From positions 260,272,115 through 260,336,114 of the forward strand of contig NC_134568.1 in assembly GCF_050947875.1 (NCBI RefSeq): DNA of 64,000 nt. Reading direction: 5' to 3'. The stretch comes from Dermacentor variabilis. Lineage: Eukaryota > Arthropoda > Arachnida > Ixodida > Ixodidae. The translations under genes and the position numbers were made by a program. This document shows, in pieces, positions 34,502 to 47,035 of this stretch (the first letter of the stretch is position 1; the number at the start of each line of letters is the position of its first letter). Under the pieces are notes generated by a model. That model did not search any database and was not told the origin of the DNA. It saw only the letters and a program-made list of their open reading frames with translations.

Positions 34502-34869
34502 TGAAATAAATAAAAGAAAGGGAGGAAGGGTCAACCAGAACGGAGGACCTGGTTTGCTACACTACACTAGGGGGGGGGGGGGGTGAAAGAGGAGGAACGG
34601 TAGGAGGAAAATACGAGAAACACCGAGAACATGCAGGCGTTCACTACGCGCGAGCACATCAAGCGATGAAGGTGCGCAGTAGGTCAGTGCGTGGTTAGTG
34701 CGTTTGGCTCCTGTCTGCACGTTACCGCAGGTGCGTGAGCTCTCTGCCAATCTGAGGCGGTTACCCACGCTTTCCTTTTTCTGACGCTGATGGCTGATAC
34801 GAAGTGGACAGCAAGTGCCGGATGTGAGGCGAAATCTCTATCGCAGGCAACCAGGCGCGGAAAAGACAC

Positions 34870-34952
34870 AAATTACTCTTAGTTTGGTCCCTCCCTCAGT
34901 GTATTGTAGTCCCACTCCTGCTTGGGCCACAGTGGCCTGCAATATTCTGGAA

Positions 34953-35003
<51 letters not shown>
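34870..35003 (+). repeat. Probable truncated LINE 3' end with (AAAT)n tail
   Basis: TGCTTGGGCCACAGTGGCC and GCAATATTCTGG run into an (AAAT)n tract at 34951-35003. I infer from general resemblance that this is the last part of a LINE 3' UTR; no coding part is present. The tract itself is certain. Confidence 0.5.
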
Positions 35004-35006
<3 letters not shown>

Positions 35007-36488
35007 TTTTATACTCTATAGTGCATCCGAATGAGCACAACGTAAACTTTTTTAGGCTTTTGAATCCATTAACATCTTGATCGCGAATGGTGCCGAGACC
35101 ATTAATCGCGCAAGTGTTATTTCTTCATGTGCCCCGTGAAGTTCCGCGCTCGATTTACCACCTAACCTGTAGAGGATTAGGATGGTGCTAGCTATACGGG
35201 CAGATCTAGCCTTGCAAAGCCACGCTAGCAATTGCTCCGTGCGAGGATAAACATGCACGGGGATAAGCGTTTCGTCAGCACGGGCGCTCCGTGTAAAATA
35301 TGACTAGACAGCTGTACACCCACACCGTTCGCTATGTTTATGTTACGGGCCTCCGAGAGACGCCACTGAAAGGCGATCCGCGGATCCCGCGCGCTCGGTC
35401 GGCGGCATGCACGGTCTGTGAAGCAAAGTGCACCATTGTCGGCACGGGTCACATTCAAGCGATCAGCCCGAAGAAAGACCTATATAAGTGTATTCCCAGT
35501 GTGTAATCAGTCCCAGTAGTACAGCTTTGTTATCCTTCTAAACAAACCGTCTCTCGTTTCCTCTAGCAGCTTCATCGCAGCGCAAACAGAATGCTACCAC
35601 TCGACCGTGTTCACCTCGTATAGAATGAGACGACCTGTGGCGTCAAATGATTGGCGACGTTTAGCATTACTTGATAAACTACACCACTCGTTGAATAGGT
35701 CTGTATATTTAAAAGAATACTTCAGGATGAGGCGAAATACCTCTTTGAGAAATCTGTAGTGTCCCTGCGTGAAGACCAATTCCTTCACGGTCGCGACAGG
35801 AGCCACTTTAGGCTTCCGTCCGTCAAGGAGAGTCTTGCGCTGTTCCACGAATGTTGGGCGTCCCAGCAAGTAACGCTTCATATACCACCATGAGTGTGGC
35901 ACAACGGAGCCGTTAGTGAGTGTGACAGTCCGATCTTGTGTCCGATCACGCCGGCGTTCTCGCTGACCGTGCACGAACACGCTACAGTAAGGAGGCTTCT
36001 GATTCGCTGAGTACCTCGGTCACTCAGGACTGGTATGGTGGAGACCCCAAGGAGCTAACGTAGTTCACGATGGTCGTCTTTGACAATCACTGTATGTTTC
36101 CAGGTACTCTCACTGTCATCCTCTATAAGTTAGTGTTTTGGCGCGCAAGACCATCAGCAACTTAATTTCCAGGCACGCCGAAGTGTGATCGAACCGATTC
36201 GATGCGAAATCCAAAATTACTTAGCTGATTGATGATACGTAAAGAACGCTGTAGGCAAGTGCCCTGCGGAAATCCCCACTGCAGTACCTGGAGTGCTGGC
36301 TTGCAGTCCGATAATCTTACTATCGGTAGTACTGGGCAAGATTTAAAGGCTAACTACAAGGAAATTTCACTCTGGCTAAATTAGTAAATCTGTCGACGCA
36401 ATCTTGGCAAAGATTCAGTGTTGATAATTGTCTCATTTTCTTATTAGACGCGTTCAAATACCCCCTAAGCAGACGAAGCGTGCACCAT
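35004..36488. other. No gene supported; one unrecognised frame at 35594-35980 (minus)
   Basis: The minus frame at 35594-35980 has 128 codons with balanced composition (for example WWYMKRYLLGRPTF and KELVFTQGHYRFL). It has no motif I know, so I leave it as a possible exon or relic. The rest is unassigned. Confidence 0.3.
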
Positions 36489-36561
36489 GGGTGCAATCGG
36501 AGATCGTTGTTCGAAACGCGCGTTCAGTTTCCGTTTCCGACAACAATCTCCGATCGCACCC
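36489..36561. repeat. 73-nt hairpin
   Basis: Arms of 29 nt at 36489-36517 and 36533-36561 match at 25 of 29 positions (GGGTGCAATCGGAGATCGTT against its inverse), with a 15-nt loop. It could be a tiny inverted-repeat element or a foldable RNA; nothing here distinguishes them. Confidence 0.75.
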
Positions 36562-38424
36562 CTGGTTGTGAGTGCGTATGACGTAAGTCCCAGCACGTCG
36601 CCTTGGAGATGTTTGAGCGCCCCGCGGGCACCGCAAAATCTTGGAGGACATGCCGAGGAGCCGCGCGTTCTGATTCATGCGTCACTTCCGTCAAGTATTA
36701 ATGATGACGTTTTTTTTTTTTTCAGTGTCGGTATCCAATACGGCTATTTTCTCAACCTTCACGGGACGCATCTACTCGTATTTAAAACGTAAAATTTTGC
36801 AGCGAAGCTCGCCTATGTATACGCTATCTGAAATTACGCATTTTACGGGGTCCAAAATTTTGTTGCAGTTGGCCTTGAAGTTTCCGCAAGGCAGTTTCAA
36901 TTGCGATACTTTCGCTTATTTTCGTAGATACAAACCACTATAGTTCGACAGCACATGAAGTTCCCATGAAATGTCGCGAAAGCTGAAGCACTACACTCTC
37001 GTTAGTGCCTCTACTCAGCCTCGTTCTTAATGCTTTACGATGAAAGGCATGCTGCTCTCCCCACAGTAGATGGCTGGCTGTTTCCCTAAGGAAAGATCAG
37101 AGAAGCAGCTATTCTCTGTAAGTTTCCAACTAAATTCAAGGATTTCTTTAAAAGTTGGTTGCGCAGCAACCCTATTTGAAATTTCTGCAACCGTGGTGTT
37201 AAGGCGGAGGACTACCTCCGTAAAGCTGCTTAATTGCCACGCATTCAAGCGCAGTACTTACAGTACGCAGTTCTGGGTAACAATATCTCCGAATTTAAGC
37301 AACTGAAATAAATTCCACCAAAAAAGCAAACGAGGCTTCAGCAAGCACCGTCCATATAGGCGTGTGAGATTGTCATTAAAAGGGCGTTATATAGGTACTC
37401 TCGGACCAACGATTCAGCTTGAACTCAAGTATTATTCTCGTGGGTTTATAGAACAAAACCACAGGGGCATATAGGTAGGACACAATAAAAAAAAATTATA
37501 TTTGCTACAGTGTCGTATCAGCGATTTATGTTGGGTTCCCGTTTCTCCAGTCCCTGCTGTGCAAGTTGTAGTAGCCACATCGGTTCAGTTTTGACGGCAG
37601 TGCGAGAAAAGATAGCTGTCCCACTTGTCTGGGCTAAAAAACAGCACCTTGTGCCATCCGTCAAAGCAAGGATACTGTGTGCAGGCTATACATTATTTAG
37701 GAATAATTATTTTTCTGATAGGGATAGAGATCGACAGCGTGTTCACACAATGTGGAGCAAAGGTTGCTAGTTTTGCTGCGTCCCTCCCTGATCAATCATG
37801 TGAAATTATCTTTTTGTCCGGACGCAACAAAGCCTCCCTAAAATAGGGGCTCGCGCACATGTGGAATACAATGCAAGGCTAGCCACCCATTACGTATTTC
37901 TCTTTAATGTTACAGTGCCTCCTGAACATGCCGTTTATACCTGCCTGTCTATACCTACTTAATGGTTATCATGTGGAAGAGGAATCTAATAGAACTGTCT
38001 ATGTGCTGTACAACACAACCTGTGTCTCGTTTCCGGACACCTTGCCTTTCTTCATTGGCTGGGTTACTGGTTTTACACACCTTGGAAACCATTAAAGGTG
38101 TGGAAAACAGCACCTTAACAAAAGTGCGTTCTTTCACTTTGTTAAGGTAGTGCGAAATTTCATAAAAACATGGTGCTGCAGCTATTGATTTTCCGGTCAC
38201 CAGAAGAGGTTGGGCCATTAGCGTGTTCATGCAAATGTAAGTTATTTAACAACGTTTCTGCAACATAGATCTGCACGTGGTGAGGGTGCCCAGCTTCCGG
38301 CAGGTGAGCAGGTTGACGAAGGAAATCATCGGTCATACAGTGACAACACATTTCCTCAGAGCATTTTGAAAGCACAAGCTGACAACGCTTCTTGTGACAT
38401 GCTTCTCTCTCACACACTTTTTTC
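36562..38424. other. No gene seen
   Basis: Unassigned, AT-rich, with a T12 run at about 36711-36722. Confidence 0.4.
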
Positions 38425-38510
38425 TATTCCCTCCTCTCCTTTTCTCGGTGTAGGGTAGCCAGCCAGAATATCGCCCGGATATTCTTGGTACGCTTGGTTC
38501 CTCTCTTCAT
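38425..38510 (+). repeat. Possible LINE 3' UTR fragment
   Basis: TTCCCTCCTCTCC...GGTGTAGGGTAGCCAGCC resembles the 3' UTR at 28790-28860 (CCTTACTCCTCAGTGCAGAG, GTAGCAAACCGG). Short and uncertain. Confidence 0.35.
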
Positions 38511-39589
38511 CGTGTATCTCTAAAGACGTTGACAATATTGCTGCCTTCGATGCGCTCAGAAACGTTTCTGTTAAGTTCCGCTAAATAAGGACTAAATATG
38601 TGACAGGTGCAAGAATCTATACACACTCATTAATTTGAAATGTTGGGCTCCCCATTCCACCGGATGCACATTGATTTCAAGTAAGCAGTTAAATTTTTGA
38701 AAATCTGACGCATATTTAAAATGCATCCACCCGAATCTATCAAGCGCATTATTTGAGGCAAATTTGCAAATTTAGCAAATCATCACTTGGTAAATAATGG
38801 TACAGGTATTTAATGTGTGGAGATAGAGAAGCCAAGGAGGCCTTTGTCATAAATGGAGCTCAATCCGTTCAAAAATTTCTTCAGCGCTTTTCAACAAAAT
38901 TTTTAGTGTTGGTCTATTTAGTCGCAGTTGAGGAGACGTAATGTTGGCGCCGCATAACCTCGATCAACGGACCAGTGCGCTTCATGAGCGGCGAATATGG
39001 CGACTATGGCGATATGCCAGAAGTTCTGTTTTTCTCTTTCTTTCTTTTTCTTTTTCTTTTTTCTTTTCCAGGCTTCCAGGCAGTTAATACTTTGAAGGGC
39101 CTTCGTCCTCGTCTGGCAACATTCTGCATTCAGGGAGGCCAACTTACGAATACACAGGTTTATTAAGAAGAAGTCGGGTATATTGTATATTCGGTCACCG
39201 CTAGAGCGAAAATGAAGATAAAGTTTCATTATAACTTTTCTTTTTTTTTAATTTCGCGCCGGAACCCCAGCGCCGGTAAAAGAGTGTGACGTCACTGATT
39301 TCAATGTATTTTTCTCGTATTTGAATCGTCGTGGCTGTATAAAAGAGCTTAAAACTTGCTGAGTTCAATCTTTCGCTCTACTGGAATCTTTAACGACAAA
39401 AAAGAAATAACTAGGTCGGAGCAGACACCCTCAGAATCAGTGACGTCACGGCGTGCTAAGTGCGGCAACTTCAATGTGGCGTCGCCACCAGTGCTTCCTT
39501 TTCGCGTCTTTTCTGGTTCACCATTCATGTTCTCACGTTAAAAGTAGCTTTCTTTCTAGGAGGGGGGCGGCGGCGTATTGGTAGAAGGA
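38511..39589. other. No gene seen; (TTTC)-rich tract at about 39028-39068
   Basis: Polypyrimidine simple repeat; otherwise unassigned. Confidence 0.4.
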
Positions 39590-39962
39590 TAGTGTACTAA
39601 TGCTGCTCAATGAACGAGAAGGGCAACCGAGGGACCCGATTATTGTTAATCACAACCGCGTGAAGCCAACAGATAATGAAGGCCAGAGAAAGCATAGGGG
39701 AAGGTTTTCGTAGTTTTTAATTCAAGCGTAGAAATAGTAAGCTAAACGGGAATAAATGCGGACGAAAAAAGAAAAAAGCTTGCCACCGGAGGGAGCGGAA
39801 CCCCCAACCTCCGCATTACGCGTACGTTTCACTTCCAATTGTGCCACGGTAGCGGCTGTACCCGTGTATTCTTGGGTATTTGTGTGTACAAGCTGGGAGT
39901 GTTAGCCAGCGCCACTGAAGGCCATGGCGGCGAATGTGGAACATTCTTTATACTGCTCGAAT
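39590..39962 (-). mobile_element. tRNA-derived SINE-like repeat
   Basis: Minus strand reads a tRNA-like head: CCGTGGCACAATTGGAAGTG (A-box half) and GGAGGTTGGGGGTTCCGCTC (B-box half, GGTTCCGCTCC). Flanking parts match the pieces at 3791-3945 (GGGAGTGTTAGCCAGCGCCA, GAATGTGGAAC) and at 4260-4470 (GAAGCCAACAGATAATGA). This copy shows the full order of those parts. Confidence 0.65.
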
Positions 39963-41520
39963 ACTGCTCGAATAATTTTTGTCTTTAATGTTCCTTTAAG
40001 GGTTGTGCGCTACACGTGTCTTGTAGTCAACGCGTATGATTACCGAAGCGTATGGAAAACGCCAGCCGTCGATCCATGACAGGAGGCCCGAAAGCGTGGA
40101 CTAGCAAACTGCATTGCACAACCTGCGTAGCCACACCGGCGTCACCGGATTGTATGTTTCCGACCTCTGGGTACTACACAGCGCAGACTTTAGGAAAACG
40201 CTGTTCTAAACGTTGTTCAGGCATAAAATGTTACCGACGAAAAGAAAGATTAAAGCAACTGATCTTCTAAAGTTCTGAGGCCATCGTTGTCCATGCGTTA
40301 CACTTTCGAGGCGAGAGCGAATTGCTCAAGCTCGCCCGCCCATAGGAACATGCTCAAGCTCCTTTGTATGTATCGCCTCAGGTTGGTTATAATGACCCTC
40401 TCAGAGTGACACACAAATTGAGTTGACACAGTTCTTTGTTGGAAAGCATGACCCTCGATTTTTTTTACTATACGTACATTTCGTGTTATCGCCGTTGTAA
40501 AGAAAGTTGCAGTGAAGTCTGGCTAACGGGCTCTCTCTTGAAAGCGTGGAATACCAGCCCGAATAGTGATATGGTGTCAATGACCGAACTTGGTGTTATT
40601 TACTTAATAATGTAGCATACAATGGTTGATGTCGTGTAAATGTTATTTTTTAAAGATGGTGTGCTCTTTTATCAAGAAAACATATTCAAAAATTTATCAT
40701 CAAAAAATCTGGTCTAGCCATAATTACCTAGCGTTTATTTGTCTCCCGTACAGCCCACCAGACATATTATACCTTGACTCATATTACGTGGAATTGATTG
40801 TAGTATATTCCCACACTCAATGCGCGAGCTGCAAACGGAATAATTCGTACGCTGTATGACTTTAATCATAGACATTTCCGGGGTTTGAAGCGCACTTATG
40901 GCTCAAGTACTCTCTGATGTCCGTGCCGCTGGTATGATCTTTAGTTGTCGAAACTCAAAGTCTGCTTTACTGTTTTACATTACCAAAACGTGCACCTATT
41001 CACACTAAAGATCACTTGCGAGGCAACAGTTGGTGCTCGAAGCAATTGTTTCAGAGGATCAGAGCTAGATCGCACGAAGTTAGCAGATATAAGGATCAGG
41101 TCGTTGACTCTCGGCGCATGACACACACTGAACGTTTCATTTGACTCGCGCAAGCTTCTAAGATGCTGCAAACGCACATCCGCTATAATTATGTAGTTAT
41201 ATGCAGTGTGGCCAATAGACGTCTGCCTCTAATACGCGCCTGACAGAGTCTGCACAGAGCGCTCTCTAAACGCCCCTAAATGCCATGACGGTAGAATGGC
41301 GTTTAAGAGAGAGCAAATGACAGTGCATTGCGGGAAACAGGGCAACAGATTTTTTTTTTTTTTGTGCCAATTGAAGAAGACGTGAACAGACCATTTGACC
41401 AAAGAAAAATCCTCAAGCTTACAAAATGTGCTGTCACACAAGTACAGTCCAGTCGAAAGGCCTGCATTATATAGCGCATATAGTAGACAGGGATAAAAAG
41501 AATATTTAGCCAAACAACTA
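39963..41520. other. No gene seen
   Basis: A plus frame at 40052-40270 is Cys-rich but matches nothing I know. The rest is AT-rich. Confidence 0.4.
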
Positions 41521-42448
41521 TCAGATCTCACAGACTACAAAGTCTGGTAGTAGGAACTGGTATATCCCAAGGCTGAGAGGACACACGAAAATGGGGGCAC
41601 CGCAAGCCAGCAGGGGAAACGGGCGTGCCGCTGCTGTCAAGCGCGCTGCGTGAAACGTCCCACGTACGAATAAGCGAATAAGAAAAGAAAGGCGTGTATA
41701 GGGGTAATAAGCTCTGCGCTTGCCTCGCTCTCTTGCTTGCCGTAGCGGCCGCTGATGGTGGACACGTGCTCGGCGCTGTGGTACATCGCATCCACGGGCG
41801 CCGACACTGTCCGGAAACGGTTCTTTGCAGCGCTGGTCGCCCGTGTCAGGGGCACCGTCGAGGTCTGAAGCTAAACTGGCCGTCCCGCTCGATAAGCGCC
41901 CGGTTGCGGCAGTACTCCCTCCCAGCAGGCAACGGGTCATGGAGGCGGCCGTCGACGCCTCGATAAGGACCGCCGCCGACACGCACTCTGCTTCGGTGCA
42001 GCGCACCTCGGTCCGCTTCGATATCGTTTGATAGAGACCCTTTTGTCTTCGCCGTCGGGAGACAAACTGCGGAAACCCCGAACAGTGCCTCCCCGACAGC
42101 TTAGCGCGGCAGGGAATGTGCGCTCGCGGGCGCGTTTCCAGTGACGAGCGCGGTGATTCCACATGGAGTCTGTTTTTGCTCGTGGACGTGCAACAGCTGG
42201 CAGCCCTCAGTGAAGGCACTGTTGCTCGTTGTGTCCGCTGTGACGCACACAAGAACCTGATCATACTTCTGGTGCCGGCAACTGCAAACCTGATGACGGA
42301 GGAATCCATTTTCTTTGCGAACTTTGAAAGACGGCATACACAATTCTCTTTCATGGGGGGGGACAACTTTATGAAGAGGAACCCGAGCTCTGCCTGGGTT
42401 TTCGTCTCTCTGTGCTATCGCAGTAGCTATACCATATTTTTTTTTTAA
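41521..42448. other. GC/CpG-rich island with unrecognised overlapping frames
   Basis: From about 41560 to 42160 the sequence is GC- and CpG-rich and open in several frames. The minus frame 41521-42366 has 281 codons but an Arg/Ser-rich, shadow-like composition. On the plus strand a 90-codon frame at 41694 begins with a signal-peptide-like stretch (CACLALLLAVAAADGG), and a 110-codon frame at 42116-42448 contains CVRCDAHKNLI. I cannot choose among them. A promoter island or a host exon is possible. Confidence 0.3.
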
Positions 42449-42696
42449 TCTAAAAGGTAACTGAATCTTTATTCACCGTGAGTCTTTTTTCAATATCGAC
42501 CACAAACACCACTAGAATTATGTTGATAAATATGCAGCAGATCCGACGAGTTGGAATCTATATAGAGCGAAGCTTTATGTGAGTGCTTAAAGGCTCGAAT
42601 CACGAGTTTGTATTTATTGAATGTCCGCACAACCTGATTCGGAAGGCTTTATTCAGGGATTGTAGAGAGGCTAATGCAATGTCTCCGCCGCTGCCG

Positions 42697-42899
42697 TGTA
42701 TGTATGTATGTATGTATGTATGTATGTATGTATGTATGTATGTATGTATGTATGTATGTATGTATGTATGTATGTATGTATGTATGTATGTATGTATGTA
42801 TGTATGTATGTATGTATGTATGTATGTATGTATGTATGTATGTATGTATGTATGTATGTATGTATGTATGTATGTATGTATGTATGTATGTATGTATGT
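42697..42899. repeat. (TGTA)n microsatellite, about 51 units
   Basis: 203 bp of uninterrupted TGTA/ATGT repeat. On the minus strand it is (CATA)n and directly follows the 3' end of the LINE at 42900-43890, so it is the expanded tail of that LINE. Confidence 0.97.
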
Positions 42900-43890
42900 T
42901 ATGAACGTCCCTATTGGAACGGGGTGTTGGGTTGCGTCAACAAGCTCTTGCTATTATACTGCCTAATGTCCTACCTAGGTTAAAAAAGACAAAAAAAAAG
43001 AGAAAAAGAAAAACCCACGAGGAATTCCCATAACCAAATTTTCTGACCCCCTATTGTGAACTTTGTTTTCATACGTCTCCGTTTTTCTGTCGTTTCTCTA
43101 CTTTTCTTCCACCAATCTTCCAATCGCCTCTTACTAATCTCTATTGCGGACATGTTTACTTTCCCCCTGCTCTCGCTGAACCCAAGGGCTTCAAGGAGGC
43201 CAGTGGTGCCTCAATCGACCGCTGGGCAGGTATCTTCACATTCTTATAAAACATGCTCCATCGTTTCCCTATCTTTATCGCCACAATCAATGCTTCTTCT
43301 TCATTCTTATATCTCGCTTTATAGGTGCGTGTTGTAAGGCATCCTGATCTCGCTTCGAAAAGTAATGAGCTTCCCTTTGAGTTATCATAAATTGTTTCTT
43401 TCCTGATTTCGTTTTGTCCTTTTAAGTAGTTACTCAGGGCAGGTTTCTTTTCCGTTGCTGCCACCCATTAGATTATTTCAGCCTCTCTGACTTTCCGCTT
43501 GACGTTGTTTGTTGCTGTGTTGCTCACCCTACAGGCCGCATACTTGCTGGTAAGCTTCTTAGTTTTCTTTCCTCCGTTGTCAACCAACAATGTTTTTCCA
43601 GTACAAATACTTCAACACTCTCCCAGCCCATTTACTTTCTTCCATATTCCTCAGTCGTTCTTCATAATCAATTTTACTGTGAGCTTCCCTCACTTCAAAA
43701 CTTGTCCAGCCCATATCACCCTGCACAGCTTCATTTGTAGTCTTCCCGTAAGCGCCCATAGCGAGGCGTCCCACTGACCTTTGGTTCCAATCGAGTCCTG
43801 ATTGTACCCCTGATTTAAAGCAAACAACCGCATTTCCAAAAGTAAGTCCTGGGACCATTACACCTTTCCACATACCCCGGGGCACCTCGT
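42900..43890 (-). pseudogene. LINE C-terminal region and 3' UTR (5' truncated, decayed)
   Basis: Minus-strand frames 43885-43580 and 43464-43156 encode MWKGVMVPGLTFGNAVV, QRSVGRLAMGAYG, VQGDMGWTSFEVREA and YDNSKGSSLLFEARSG, conserved blocks of the region after RT in a common tick LINE. Downstream (frameshifted) DRETMEHVL and LLEALGF are the zinc/C-terminal part. The 3' UTR has GGCAGTATAATAGCAAGAGC and AACCCAACACCCCGTTCC just before the tetranucleotide tail. RT and endonuclease are absent. I do not assign a clade. Confidence 0.75.
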
Positions 43891-44628
43891 TTTGCTTGTT
43901 GCTTGTTTGTTCCTTGCTTGTTTTTATTTCACAGTTGTCGACAGTGGTTTGTCTACAGAAGCTAAATTGCTAGAACGTGGCATCTGTCTGCATACGCAGA
44001 AAACGTGACCCAGCACAAGCATATGCGACAGTTATACAATGGCATATCCTTGTCTGAGTAGCAGTGGCCATATTCTCACAATTTGTCTCTTATTCGGTGC
44101 TGGCGCCACTTTCTTATTAACAGTACAGCACACCAACAACAGCAACAACGACAGCGATGATGATGGTGAGAAGGACTGCGAATATTCAGCCTATAAATGT
44201 AATGCCATCCAGCCAACGCACCTCAACCTTAAACAAAGTTCTAAATAGGAATAAGTGCCCTATTAAAACACTCTTGGATAGTGGTTATGCGGTAGTACAT
44301 TGTGAAAACTCAAGCCTCTCCGATGGGATTACTTGACTGGAGTCGGAAATTTTATATCGTTTATTGTTTTGTTCGTCCTTTGTTCAAGCTTAAGGGGCAG
44401 GTAGATAAAGCAGAGAAGAAAACACAATAACTCGCCGACATTTTCGTAATGTGCGTGCTGATAAGCATGAATGTCTATCTGAATAGCATTGTGTAGGCAG
44501 TTCTGAAGTGCTGTTGGAAACCCTACACCGTGATATTATGTATTGATCGCCTAGAGATATATTCCCTTCATTACGATAAACTATTGCCAAGTCTCCTGTC
44601 ATAATTAGGTGCCGTACTTCTTTTTGCC
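43891..44628. other. No gene seen
   Basis: Unassigned, with a short CAACAACAGCAACAACGAC stretch near 44130. Confidence 0.4.
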
Positions 44629-44860
44629 ACCCGCCATGGCTGCTCAGTGGCTGTGGTGTTAGGCTGCTGAGCACGAGGTCGCGGGATCGAATCCCGGCCA
44701 CAGCGGCCGCATTTCGATGGGGGCGAAATGCGAAAACACCCCTGTACTTAGATTTAGGCGCACGTTAAAGAACCCCAGGTGGTCTAAATTTCCGGAGTCC
44801 TCAACTACGGCGTGCCTCATAATCAGAAAGTGGCTTTGGCACCTAAAACCCCCTAATTTA
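44629..44860 (+). mobile_element. Ruka-type SINE, full length
   Basis: Head: CTCAGTGGCTGTGGTG (A box) and GGTCGCGGGATCGAATCCC (intact B box GATCGAATCCC). Body: CATTTCGATGGGGGCGAAAT, CACGTTAAAGAACCCCAGG, TTTCCGGAGTCCTC, CTACGGCGTGCCTCATAATC, ending ACCTAAAACCCCC and a T-rich tail. Very close to 59877-60114, so both are probably young. Confidence 0.93.
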
Positions 44861-46557
44861 TTTTTTTTTCTTTGTGCCGCCTTAATAACGCGACCACCAA
44901 CACATGGACAATGTCCCAAGATTTACTCTTTTCTCCAAGCAAAGCGAAGTCATGACGGTGTGCCGCGTTTTGTGAATGTAGTCCGCGCTGATACGCACCA
45001 GTGTGCCCTCGCCAAATTTTCAACAATAGTCAGTTGAGAGTATTTGGAAAAATGTAACGGGAACCTACGGAGAGTGAACGGAACGCCTACTGGTGTGCGG
45101 ATATAGTGGGATTTGCAAAGCGTAATAGCAAGTCCAGAGAAACGCAAAAATACGGTACGCATTTGATTGAGCAAACACTTGACGCTTGTTTAACTCTTTG
45201 CCAAAGGGATATAGCGTCCACATGGTGTGCCGGCCGCGGCTCTGCCGCCGGTCCACACCTCTTGCAGGGTTGCCACGATAAGGGCCCGGCTACAGTGAGG
45301 ATCACACGTGACGTGGTCCGCGCACTTTTGACAAAGGCTACATGTTAATAGGCAAGCATATTTACGTTATACGTTTCTACTAGAGAAACCCCGACCTCTC
45401 ATTTCGCATCTTTGATTGCACGACCCCTTACGTCTCTATACATTGCTGAAGTTTAGAAAAACGGCGCGAACGGCAGAACTCGAGGACAGATAGACACAGA
45501 CCCATCTTTACGCAGTGTTTTTATGGGTTCGCTCCCGCACTAACTAGCGCCCTAAAATGAAGCTGCTCTCAAGCTTATGTTTATGTTGCCTGTTGCGGGG
45601 TATCGTTTCGAAATTAAATGCGAAGAGATAAGAATAGCCCTACTAATTAGAACATCAACCCAGTCTGCGATGCGAAAAATGGTGAAGAAAGGTGCATCAG
45701 AAGTGCTTCTATGCGTTGGTGGGCAGAAGATGGGCAGTAATGTTCGCCTGCCCGCCATTACAGCATCTGAACAAAATGTATTCACGGACAACCATCGCGA
45801 AGACGAAAGGGAGTAACGGCAGAAGACTGCACCCTGCAGCTTAACGGAACGAAAACAGCGTATGCGAACATGCAGAACAAGAAAGGAAGATAGCGTTGGC
45901 TCGTAAATATCTGTCTCCCTTTCTCGTGTCATTGTTGTGCGCTGTTCTCGTTCTAATTTTCTCATTACTGTGCACCAAACAACCCAGCAACGAAGTCCCA
46001 TATGTGCACTGCCTCCGACACCACTGCCATGGGTGTGCGGCGGTCGCCCGCGTTTTTCCCCAGGGTTGTACTTGCGAATTCGATAACCCCATCTTGTCGA
46101 AGGGAATGGACGTCGTTCCACGCCAACAGGATTGTATGAATCTGTCGGCGCCGAGACGTCGCAGTTTCCTACCTCATTCCACAGGCGACCGTCCTCGAAG
46201 CCTGCAGCGACCGGTTTCTCGCACTCGTTCATGATCGCCCCGTGGAGTCGGTTCGTCTGCGCGAACGCGCTGTGTCGCCTATACAGGAGGAGCAAACAAT
46301 GCGGACATTGGCGGTTAAAGAGACAGCGACGCGTAGGAGCCGTGATACTGTCAAATCTATAAGCAGGCAAGCTATCGCACTATCTATGCCACTTTGCAAA
46401 GAAAGAAGAGAAGGTCCCCTTAATGGGAGGATCCGGGGGATCGCCTTCGCTCGCTGAGTGCAGGTAAAACACGCTGGGCAACACGATTAGCTCTTTCCTC
46501 CTTCGTTGGTGCTTGAAATCACCGGCGAAAACAATCGAACAATTTACGCGAAAGACC
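44861..46557. other. No gene supported; unrecognised frames at 45552-46370
   Basis: A 272-codon minus frame at 45552-46370 has no ordered domain or family motif, and shorter plus frames overlap it. Length alone is not enough to call it a gene. Confidence 0.3.
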
Positions 46558-46797
46558 CGCTGTGGCAGCCCAGTTGTTGTGGCGTTCACCTGCTGTTGAG
46601 GACAATGTCGTGGGTGTGATCCGGGGCCGTGGCGGCCGCATTTCGATGGTGGTGAAACGCAAAAAAAAAAAAGAGAGACGCTCGCGCATGTACTTAGATT
46701 TAGGTGCGCCTGGCCAAAATTAATTCGGAGTCCTCCACTAAGGCGTCCCTCATATCCCCAGTGTTACTTCAGGAAGTTAAACCCAATCAATCAATCA
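46558..46797 (+). mobile_element. Ruka-type SINE, diverged
   Basis: Head decayed (CCCAGTTGTTGTGGCG, GTCGTGGGTGTGATCCGG). Body motifs remain: GCGGCCGCATTTCGATGGTG, TACTTAGATTTAGGTGCG, CGGAGTCCTCCACTAAGGCG. An A12 run is present. It ends in AATCAATCAATCA. Confidence 0.82.
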
Positions 46798-46860
46798 CTG
46801 TGGTGTCTTCGCATGGGACGAGAAGCCGCGCCTGTTCACAGTATCTGTATATGGTGGTTT

Positions 46861-46970
46861 AATAGGTATACCTATTAATGAATACCTATTTATATATACC
46901 TATTATATATACCTATATATATATACCTATTAGGTATACCTATTTGATGAACTTATAAGTTCATCAAATT
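46861..46970. repeat. TA-rich CCTATTAGGTATA repeat
   Basis: Short units of TAGGTATACCTATT/ATATACCTAT repeat with inverted symmetry, closed by TGATGAACTTATAAGTTCATCA. Confidence 0.6.
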
Positions 46971-47035
46971 GGGAGGTTTAACGTAGCAAAGAAACACACG
47001 GGCTATATGGGCACGCCGTAGACGAGGCGAGGGTC

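Noticed and set aside
41521..42366. 281-codon minus-strand frame as a gene
   Set aside because: GC-rich sequence lacks stops by composition; Arg/Ser/Ala-rich shadow-like protein and equally long frames on the other strand.
42583..42983. Frames of repeated MYVC residues
   Set aside because: These are translations of the (TGTA)n microsatellite.
45552..46370. 272-codon minus-strand frame as a gene
   Set aside because: No domain, no splice or start evidence, and composition looks random; plus frames overlap it.
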